A stretch of DNA of 64,000 bases from Persicaria tinctoria (Eukaryota; Streptophyta; Magnoliopsida; Caryophyllales; Polygonaceae): positions 5,892,501 to 5,956,500 of the forward strand of contig JBANSL010000016.1 in the NCBI GenBank assembly GCA_037127255.1, read 5' to 3'. Below the pieces are notes generated by a model, which saw only the letters and a program-made list of their open reading frames with translations, was not told the origin of the DNA and made no database searches. Positions 37,641-47,197 of this stretch are shown piece after piece. Position 1 is the first letter of the stretch, and each line of letters opens with the position of its first letter. A program made the translations under genes and the position numbers.

Positions 37641-37880
37641 TAGGGTTCTGCTTACAATTAACGCAACATCGCCTATTTGAAGCGAAGGAGGACAGCTTGA
37701 TTCCGCACTCCAAAACAAAGTCCGACTTCTTTCAATATATTCTTTCGCCGTTAGAATCGTTATGGCCGAGCCGTAAAGCAATCCTCGTCTCCAAGTATCC
37801 CAGGTACGGATAGGTTTCGTAGAGTCAACATATTTCGTATTCCTTCCATTTTGTTCATATTTCCAATTATGTGAATACAG

Positions 37881-40511
37881 TTTCGAGACTTTACGTCTGA
37901 GTTCTCGGACCCAAGGGTTTGGAATGACCGTGACGAAATGGTTACGCATTTCAAGGCCTTGGGTCGGAGACACTGCATGATTTTAGTAATCAAGCAGTCT
38001 TGGACGAGGGCGTCGAATCGTCCAGACGGGGTTCTCCTTGCTTGCGAGCAGTTTGGGGAGTACCGACCACGCGGGAGGAAGCTCCGGAGCACGCAGTCGA
38101 AGATAAGTGGTTGTCCATTCTCTCTACACGGACAGATGACAGAGGGGGAAAAGAAGATGGTGAGGTGGATGAAGGAAGTTGGCACTCCTCCAAAATCCAT
38201 TGGGTATGGATTGAGGCAGTTGGATGAGACCAGCGTCACGTCAAGGAAGAGCCTTACCAACACGCTCGCCATGATGGTCGCCGAAGAAAGAGGTAGTCGG
38301 ACGATGACCCAGGATACCTTGCACCATCTGCGGGAAAGAAGGTACTACTACGACTTCAGACGACATCCGGATGACGACAACGTCTTGAGCGACCTCTTCC
38401 TAGCGCATCCCGACGGGATACGCCTTCTCCGAAGGTTCCATTACGTCATCATAATGGACAACACATACAAAACAAATGCGTAAGTTACTTAATTACGATT
38501 ACATTATTGCACATATAGCCAATTATAAAGTATTTTATATGTAACATATTTACACCTGCAGATATGGGATTCCTTTGTGCGAGGTGGTCGGGTTCACACC
38601 CTCAGACAATACTTGTTGCATCGCCTATGCCTTCATGTCGCAAGAGAACGAAGACACATACGTCTGGGTGTTGCGACAGCTTCAGATCTTGCTTGGGACG
38701 GTTCAGCCTCAAGCTATCATGACTGATCGAGAGCTAGGTCTCTTGGCGGCGCTGAATGTTGTCTTCCCCGATGTCCAGCATCTCCTTTTTTGGTTACACG
38801 TGACGAGAAGATGCGAGGAAGCAGCTCTGAAGATCACGAAGAATTTAAACCACGCTGGCATCTTTAAGGGCAACTGTTGGGGGCTGTTCGAATCGAGGTC
38901 GGAGGAACCATTCAACCGACGTCGTCGGGCGCTACGAGCTGCATGGCACCCATTCCCAGGTGTGGTGGCGTATTTGGAGTCGGTTTGGCTTCCATACAGC
39001 AGGAGCATAGTACGGTGCTACGTAGATAATGTCTTCCATCTCGGCACCCGTACGACAAACAGGTACAACCTTACTTCATATCTCCCATTATAATATGATA
39101 TAATATCGAATATTTAGCGGTATGCACTTCAATGTGTACAGAGTTGAGGGTCAACACAAGGTTCTGAAGGAGGCACTTCACTCATCGACTAGTGACTTCC
39201 GCATCGTGATCGATGCAATCCATAGAGTCAACGATTGTCAACTGCATGAGCTGCAAACTGCTTTGGAGATCGACCACTTCAAATGGCCAACAGTGGCGTA
39301 TAAAGTCAACCTTTTCGATGAGGTAAAGACTTTAATCTCCAAAAAGTGCTTCGATTATCTGTACACGATGTGGCAGGACGTCGTGAACCAAAAGGTTCCT
39401 CCGGTATGCACGGACCGACATTGGAGGGTTTGTTACAGGATCCCTTGTGTCCATGAGATTCAGGCATACGTCAACTCCGGTACTCCGATACCCATCGAGG
39501 ACATCCACCCGTTCTGGATGGATTTGACATGGACTGACCTCGACGACACCCCACTGTCGTATGAGCTGTCATCTTCATACACGGCTTCCAACGATGCATG
39601 CGAGGATGAGCTGCACCCACCCTCATCAGCAAGCGTCCGAAGGAAGGGGAGGCCTCGGGGTTGAGGAATGCCTGCAGAACCAACCCGTTGCCATACGAGG
39701 AGGTAAGGGAAATGTTTGAGAGAGAAGAAGCGCGTGCTGCTCGAAATGCTGCTCGGCCTCGTCCACAAGCGACCTCAGCTCGACGTGGACGTGATGATGT
39801 GTTCGGAGGGTTCAACTGGGGTCGAAACAACGTTGATCCCTTCATGCTCGGTCATATTCAGACGGTGAGGGGCACTGTTGGAGATGGTCATTGTGGCTAC
39901 CGTGCTTTGGCGGCTTTGACATCACCGATCGGCGAGACTGCTTTCCCGGAACTCAAAACGTTACTATGCAATCACTTAGAGGATCACGCCGATCTGTACG
40001 CCGATTGTTATACGGGAGAGTACCCATTCCAGCAGTTCGTCGACTACCAGAGATGGACGGGAGCCACACATGGTGATAGGAGACGGTGGATAGAGCTACC
40101 CATCATGGGTTTAGTATTTGCGACGGTATATCAGATTCCTCTCGTCGTCCTAGCTTGGCATCATCCGTTCACATGTCTCCCCATGATCTCGCCGACACCT
40201 GCTAACAACCCTCAATCAGCAACTCTTGGTGTAGCCTGCATCGGAAACCAAGACCATTTTGCCGCGGTACGACTTCAAACGTCTTTTTTATTACCTATTC
40301 ATGCTTTTCATACATATGTCAATACTCTAACTCTAAATTTTTGTTCTCATAGATCTGGTTGCGTCCTAACGCTCCTCTTCCGCCGCCTCCACTAGAATGG
40401 GTCGAACATCATCATCCGAGCGTCGAAGGATGGGATGCTTCGTTTCAAGCTCAGATTGAGAGATTTAGAGCCTTGCGTGCCGAGTCCGGCCGTCCTTTAC
40501 TATTTTCCTAG
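37881..40511 (+). pseudogene. MULE transposase joined to an OTU-type cysteine protease domain
   Basis: Exons 37881-38479, 38562-39062, 39142-40266 (with one frameshift) and 40353-40511. An N-terminal FAR1/WRKY-GCM1-like zinc module (ILVIKQSWTRASNRPDGV, then ACEQFG and ISGCPF) leads into a MULE DDE domain. Its catalytic residues are visible: D in IIMDNTYKTN, D in AIMTDRELGL and E in RVEGQHKVLKEAL. After RRKGRPRG the frame shifts by one base at the G4 run 39657-39660. It continues as LRNACRTNPLPYEEVREMF and an OTU protease (GDGHCGYRALAAL with catalytic Asp/Cys; final His in NQDHFAA). If the G run is a sequencing error the protein is intact from 37881 onward. An upstream first exon with an initiator Met was not found. 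Confidence 0.85.
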
Positions 40512-40699
40512 ATTGTATTCCACAACTTTATTAAAATTATGAATGTAAACCTTTTTTTCCGTTCCTTGTAACGTTATTCGCATATTATCCGAATGAAAAC
40601 CTTAACAATTCTTGTGTTCTATTTAATTTCACCCAAAATCCTTCAAATCCACTAGCTAAACACAATTTTATCAATTAACATTACAAAACCGTCGGAAAA

Positions 40700-40860
40700 C
40701 CTAAACCCTAACCCTAAACCCTAAACGCAAAACCCTAACTAGGGTTTGCACGTCCTTAAGGACGTGCAATGCTTGCACGTTGTTAAGGACGTGCAAGACT
40801 TTTTTAGCGGACGTGCACCGTCCCAGACTTGCACGTCCTTAAGGACGTGCAAATCCTTAA
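40700..40860. repeat. right subterminal palindromes and telomere-like tract of the MULE
   Basis: A ccctaaaccctaaccctaaa tract (about 40700-40745) is followed by gcacgtccttaaggacgtgc at 40748 and 40831 and a variant, gcacgttgttaaggacgtgc, at 40776. It mirrors the left subterminal cluster. Confidence 0.8.
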
Positions 40861-41119
40861 TCCGGATTTACGGTGTACATAGTGACACCCAATCCAAATA
40901 TCCTGATCTACAAATGTGTAACTTTTTCTTCTTAGTAAATTGATTGATTAAATTTAATTATGTATTATGTGCACATTTATAGTAAAATAATATTTAATTT
41001 TAAAATTTATAGATTAATAACAACAAATCAGGTTCATTCTATATTGATTTGGGATACAAATCAAATATATATTAAAATATATAATTAATTTCTTCAAAAC
41101 TCAACAAATACATCCGTAC

Positions 41120-41417
41120 TCACTGCCCACAGGATGATCGGGTCCTGATGTATCGCTGACTTACGGTTCTGCTTCAGTGTGGAGCTTGACTTCGTCCGTC
41201 ATCTTCGGTCTCATCCAGTTTGGTTTAGGTCTGCTAGGTTTCGCCTTTTACAGAGTGTATTTGTCTGAGTTTGCACCGTTATATATTGTTTTATGTTTTG
41301 GTTTGTTTGGTTGTATGTTTGACGGTTCGCCGTTTGCCGACTTTGTCGGCCTCTCGATGAGTCGGACTTGTCTGACCTTCGAATTATTACCTTATCAAAA
41401 AAAAATAAAAAAAATAC
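41120..41417 (+). mobile_element. truncated LINE-like retroposon with 10-bp target duplication
   Basis: The sequence ends ...attattaccttatc followed by an A-rich tail (41398-41414). It is flanked by the perfect direct repeat acatccgtac (41110-41119 and 41418-41427). A 5'-truncated body, A tail and variable-length duplication are the hallmarks of non-LTR retroposition. The body has no recognisable ORF. Confidence 0.75.
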
Positions 41418-41559
41418 ACATCCGTACACAAAATTCTCTCACGCATCCTTAAGATATAAGGATACCCAAAAAACCTATTATATATCTATTCATTTATTTA
41501 TTAATTATATAATAAATCTAATTAAGTGGCCACTTTTGTTTTTTTCCAACTACTTTTCC

Positions 41560-41700
41560 CCTACCTCTCTCTCTCTCTCTCAAAGGCTTTTTGTGGAGCT
41601 TAAACAAGTGCAGACATGGCTCCTGTCAAATGGAGCTTCACTCCTTAAGCGTATCATCCCATTTAGCCCTCTTTGCTTCTTCATAAGTCGTAACCTCTCT
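41560..41700 (+). promoter_or_regulatory. probable 5' leader of the NF-YA gene with a short uORF
   Basis: A (CT)n tract at 41568-41581 precedes a transcribed-looking stretch. This contains a 10-codon uORF at ~41615 (MAPVKWSFTP, then stop). NF-YA genes commonly have a leader intron; the acceptor ttgcag/gagctt lies at ~42325, just before the main ATG. The leader donor was not fixed. Confidence 0.35.
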
Positions 41701-42353
41701 TCCTCTTTCTCCTCCTCAGCCAATCTTTATTTGGGATGCATTTGATTTGATTTTAATTTGCATTAACTTTTTTGTTTTTGTTTATGTTTTGTTATGATAT
41801 GTGCAATATATGGGTTTTTTTCTCCTTTTAATTGTTTTGTATATCTTTCATTGCCTTTCTTTTTCATATCTTACTTCAATCATATATCATTTTCTGTGAT
41901 CTTTGCTTATCTTAGTACTTTCTTTTTCCTTTTTTGATAATTTTTCTTTGTTTATATGAAACCTTGAATCCATGTAGTATGTCATGTTGGTTATAAGATA
42001 CTGATAATATGTTATGTTGGGATTTTAAATCTGTTGTTGGAAGTTTAGAAAATATTCTAACTAATAATTGACCTTGCAGTGTCACCAAATTTGGTTAATT
42101 AAAAAAAAGTAAAAAACACATGGTGTTCTTATGCAGAAATTTAAACAAAAAGTGGTTTGCCCACTCTTAATACTTTGATGGAGTTTTGATCATTTTCATG
42201 GCTTTGATGGCCATTGGATATTGAATACCTACTAGCTAGAAGTGGTACTTTTAATTACTGTTTTACATCATTTTAATTAGTTTCTTCTTGTGCCTCTAAT
42301 CCATATATATACTATGAACTTGCAGGAGCTTAATTAAATTGGTACATTCAACC

Positions 42354-44090
42354 ATGACTGCTTACCCTAAGGAACATGAGCCTATAGTCCACTATCCGGC
42401 GATGGCGATGCAGCTCAATCCCGGGCCATGGTGGGGTTCTGTTGGCCAACTGAAATCTACTGAAGCTAAGCAAGACAAACATGTTACTATTACATGGGGT
42501 AATTAATGAATCCTTCTTTTACTTTTCTTCTTGTTTTTTCGGGTCAGAAGGAGAGGCGAAACTCTCCATGCATGGGTTTATTGAAAGAAAAAAGGCTAAG
42601 AGATTTTGATTGATATAGTTGAAGCTTGGAATTGGAAGTGAATGATAGTACATTACAGATCAAGTACGTAGTCTCAATTTGAGGAAAAAGTTGTTCATGA
42701 AAAAAATGGCTGTCATGGCCGAAGCTTCGTGTAGTTGCAGCCTGAGAAACCGCCTAATTCTGATTTCAGCGGATGGACAACAGAATCAACCTCCTCGTCA
42801 AGCAACTTCTGTGCTTTCAGCTGAATCAGCTCTGCCGAATTATCACACTTGGTTGGAAATAGGATATTCCTCCTCCATGGTAAGAATATGATACATTCAT
42901 TTGAAGTAGATTCAAAGGATTACTTATTGTGCTCTTAGCTAGGGTGTATTTGGAAGCCTGAAGAGCGCTTTATATCAGCTACCTTATCAGTTAAAGTACA
43001 GTATCTTGTTGACATGACAAACAAACCGTTAATCCTTTCGTGTTTTTGTTATTCCTCCTCCATGGTAAAGATTATAATACATTCATTTGAGTTAGATTCA
43101 AAGAATTAGTTATTGTGCTCTTAAGGCGTGTTTGGAAGCAAGAAGAACGCTTCATATCAGCTACCTAATTATCAGTTAAAGTACAGTATCTCGTTGACAT
43201 GACAGACCGTTAATCCTTTCGTGTTTTTGTCCCTGGATTCCATTCTGCAGATCAGTGCAAAATATCAATATGCAGATCAAAGCTACAAGCTGCTCTCAAA
43301 CTATGGACCCCAAATCGGGGTCAGTTTTCTGTAGTGCAAAATCGGCTCTTCGTTCTTGCAACGAAGTCATGTTTCTGTAGTCTAATTGTTGAACAATAGC
43401 AAAAGCAGCATTCATAAATCTTATCTGTATACTTTGCATATATGCTTGTCAATCATCTACGACAATGGTCTCGACGAGAGATTGATTGCTGATTTTCGTA
43501 TTCACAGGGGCGTATTATGCTCCCTTTGAGCTTGGCAACAGATGAAGGACCGATATTTGTGAATGCGAAGCAGTATCATGGGATCATGAGGCGTAGGCAG
43601 TCTCGTGCAAAAGCCGAGTTGCTGAATAAGGCCTTACGAGCTCGTAAGGTAATCTCTTTACAAAACAGTCTTTGATCTTGCAGTGTTCAGGTGACAAAAT
43701 TTCGTCTTCCGTTTTGATTGACAGCCATACATGCACGAATCAAGGCACCTTCACGCAAAGCGCCGAGCAAGGGGTGCTGGTGGCCGTTTCCTCAACTCTG
43801 CTAAACCTCTGACGAAGGAGGAAGAAGCTCACCGTGCCTTGAAAAGGCAGGAAAGCAACTTACAATCCGAAATCAATGGATATCCGAACTCAAAGGAGAC
43901 CGAAACAGGAGGTAACCCAGCTGCATCATCCTCATCAGAGGTGATAAGCAGCCTCTACTTCCATGGAGACTTCAGCTTCTTCCACATCGGGATCCCCCAA
44001 CCGTCTCCACATTCCCTCCCGAACCCAATTGGCATCGGGCAGTGCAACATGGCTGCAGCAGGTACGGACTGCTGCAACCTCAAGATTTGA
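42354..44090 (+). CDS. NF-YA (HAP2) subunit of the CCAAT-binding factor
   Basis: Five coding exons (42354-42498, 42770-42879, 43251-43319, 43508-43648, 43725-44090) with phase-consistent GT-AG junctions give 276 aa. Residues ~117-180 hold both core helices: the NF-YB/NF-YC interaction part ([20 protein letters not shown], then [15 protein letters not shown]) and the DNA-binding part ([20 protein letters not shown], then RFLN). All residues needed for CCAAT contact appear present. The N-terminal Gln/Ser-rich half is typical of the family. It would act in the nucleus as a trimer with NF-YB/NF-YC. It is tail-to-tail with BRF1 (377 bp between stop codons). A degenerate miR169-like site lies in the 3' UTR. 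Confidence 0.95.
42866..43231. repeat. tandem duplication spanning the exon 2 donor of NF-YA
   Basis: The ~183-bp block starting attcctcctccatggtaa (last coding bases of exon 2 plus its donor) is repeated from ~43050. Both copies end with gttaatcctttcgtgttttt, at ~43046 and ~43228. The second copy therefore carries a decoy exon end and donor inside intron 2. Confidence 0.85.
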
Positions 44091-44138
44091 CAGGAATCTG
44101 TCACTGAAGCCATACCATTTGGTTTGGCTGCACTTAAA

Positions 44139-44159
44139 AAGGCAACTCGTCCCTGGCTC
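44139..44159 (+). promoter_or_regulatory. degenerate miR169-like target in the NF-YA 3' UTR
   Basis: About 50 bp after the stop codon, aaggcaactcgtccctggct matches the conserved miR169 target of NF-YA 3' UTRs (core ggcaagtcatccttggct). About five positions mismatch and one is a wobble. The position is the usual one. Mismatches in the seed and near the cleavage position suggest reduced or lost regulation. Confidence 0.45.
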
Positions 44160-44467
44160 GCATTGTGGCCTTCATCGCAATGAACCCTCAATGCAACTTA
44201 TATGGTATCTCATTTAGTAGTACTGATATTGTAAGCATGAAAGAATCAACAAACCTTATCATGGTTCAATGCCATTGTCAGTTTGTGTGTCTGTGTGTGT
44301 AGTGTGATCTTTATGTATCAACATTGTTACTGTAATGTGTTGTTCAGAAGCTTTGGAATGTTTGCACTAAGATTTCATTCAATAAACTATATGATTTCAA
44401 AGTTCGAATGTAGCGAAAAAAATGGAATCGGAGCAGGGAAAGGAATATACAGATATGAGTTCGAAGT

Positions 44468-47145
44468 TCAGAACCATGAGCCGTCGTCATTATCATCACC
44501 ATAGTTGTTGTGGACTTGCTCTTCATTGTAATACTCATCATCTTGAGGGTTGCTTCTGTAGTGATCTTCTTCTTCTTCTTCTTCGTCCACTGTCGTCCCC
44601 CAGTAATCATCATCATCTTCTTCTTGAATAGGGGGCATTTGGCTCCCTTTAGGATTCGATTCAGTTGTCTTCTTTGTGTTGTTTGAATCAACCTGCTTGG
44701 ATGAAAAATAAAATGAATCAACCTGCTTGGATGGGCGAGGTTGGAGTGTGCAAACAAGCCATTGCAAGTGTATATATCGTCAAAGAATGTATGACTTACA
44801 GGTTCGTCAAAGAGATCCTTCAAGGCTTCGTAGTTGATTCTTGAACTTCGCTTCTGCAAGTGAAGTTAAAACACCAAACAAATGCCGAAACTCCTTTTAG
44901 CACACAAACAAATGAAGTTCAGTATGTAATTCGGTTTTCAAAGTTATCACCGAGTAGTAATACCTTCCGTTTCAACATTTCGTGAGCTGCTTCCGCAGCA
45001 GTCTGAGGAGTTTTAGCTTCTGCTGCTCTTTTCTGTCGTCTCTCCTGCACGTACGAATGTAAGCATATTTGCCATAGCCGAACTCTTATTCACTGCATTT
45101 TCAATATAAGAGAATCACCTTCCTTGACTTGGCAGCATCCTCTCGTTTAGCACGCTCCTCTGCTGAGCAATTTCCCATCGCAGCTTCTTTAGCTGCTTGT
45201 TCCTGTATATGAATCAACCACCGATTAAAAAAAAGAGTAAAGTTCGGCTTTGTGTGTGAATACAAACTATCCAAGCCATATCTGTCGCATTTGTGGAATC
45301 GTGGCTCAGATCAGATGTGTAGATGGATGTTTAAAACGTATACCAAAAGATACATTAACATAATTACATGGATAGCAATTTTAGCATAGACCAAAATATT
45401 GTTTTCAAATGTAACGAGTAATTGCGTGAAAATCACCTCAAGATACTCGCGGTTCATTTCCTCCCAGACAACCTTTTTAAGCTCTGTTTCCTCTTCATTG
45501 TGCAAGTAATCATCCACCTGCACAGAGGATTCCAGTAGTGAACCAGTAAGCAAATCACATCAGGAAAACCTATAGCAAATAAGAACTGAGGCGCAAATAA
45601 ACTTGGCTGTAGACCTCAACATCGTCAATGTCTGAAAAGTTGCCCAAATCATCCCCATTTTCTGCGCTTGCGCAATCAGTTCCTTCTGTTTTGTCGTGAT
45701 CAGTTCCAATGGTTGAGGCTTTTGTACCAACTCCTAAGATATATCAAGGGAAAAAAATCAGTAAATGTACTTATAAAGATTACAAAGGGTCTAATGTGTT
45801 GTACATTACCTCTGGAATCTACGGTTTCCAATCCTTCGCTTGTATCAGCAACCGGGTTTCTTTCTTTATGAAGCTACAAAAATAAAATAAACAAAATGAA
45901 CAAGGGAAATTACAATGCTTTGGCAAGTGTCCTGGGAATCATGATGAATTTGGGATACAAAATGATAGTCAAAGTAAGCAAAGTTAAAAGGGATCGTGCG
46001 TAGTGCATACATTTGCCATCCTTTCTCTTTCAGCACGCTGAAAAGCCGGGGGCTCAGCTCCTCCCACAAGACCACCACTGATGTTTACAAACTGCAGTGT
46101 ACGGTTGAGATATAAAAATAATGTTCACTTGAGAGGTGAAATAACAGAGAGAAGAGAAGATTACCTCCTCATGGCAACCCTCACATAACCCATGTGCGAA
46201 ATGAGGCCTTTCGCCCTTGTGCTGACACAGCAATTCAACCTTTTCAGACTTGTCGCAAGAACTTGCACCCATGCTTGATTTGAGATTTCTCTCGAGCTCA
46301 TCAGCACTTTGGTTGAGTTCATCAATCTGAGACATCATCGAGTGTCAAGTCAACTAATGCAGGCAATCATTATTCAGGGGCGGTTGGGCGGAATTTCCTA
46401 GTATTTTAAAAAAATAAATTAACAAAATAAGGTAAAAAAAATAAAAAAATGTGAAACAGAACACATAGATTGTCTAGTTTAGTTGGTAAAAGGAGGGAAG
46501 GAAGTATAAGGCGGAGAAGCAAGAGATCACGGGTTCAAATCTTATTACTTACCTTAAATTTATAAAATCCTGCTACACTGACATTTATATTTTGTAAAAA
46601 TTTCTTTATTATATATACCGAGAAAAAACAAATTCCGCCCCCCTACTTTTTATTCCTTACTGTTTTTGGTTATATTTTTCTTTTAATATTTTCATAATAT
46701 TCTTCCAATGAAATTTTTTTACTATCAATGTCATATTTAAAACATAATTTATGAGTTTTTTTTTGTCATAATTTTCAATCCTATCATTTTTTTTTCATTT
46801 ACCAATGACAAATTATTTAAAAAATTTATAAAATCCTGCTACACAGACATATATATTTTGTAAAAATTTCTTTATTATATATACCGAGAAAAAACAAATT
46901 CTCGACCATAAATTCCCCCCCCCCCCTAGCAAATCCTGCGGCCGCCACTGAATTCATTAATGACTTAGTTTGACATTAAAGAAATAGAGAAAGAGGTCAC
47001 AAAAGATCATTTAGAATTTTAGATATTAAAATCAAGTTTGTGAATTGTAGACTGAAGTGAAAAGGTAAATCGCCTTGGGTGAAATCAGTCAACAATTAAA
47101 CCTCAAAGCTAAGGAACCTCAGACTGAAGAAAACTACCAAGAGGT

Positions 47146-47197
<52 letters not shown>

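Larger units (their letters stand above)
33228..40890 (+). mobile_element. full-length Mutator-like element (7.66 kb) with PMD and transposase-OTU genes
   Basis: Termini: left cgtttcggCTATATACACCG then caaatcc; right reads ggattta then CGGTGTACATAGtgacaccc. These form imperfect ~27-bp TIRs whose inner 19 bp match at 17 positions. An 8-bp direct repeat, aatccaaa, abuts both ends (33220-33227 and 40891-40898); taken as 9 bp it matches 8 of 9, as expected for MULEs. Inside, on the plus strand, lie a PMD gene (33757-37126) and a DDE transposase followed by an OTU domain (37881-40511). Clusters of gcacgtccttaaggacgtgc palindromes lie near both ends and between the genes. CCCTAAA-type tracts lie at 37440-37620 and 40700-40745. 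Confidence 0.85.
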
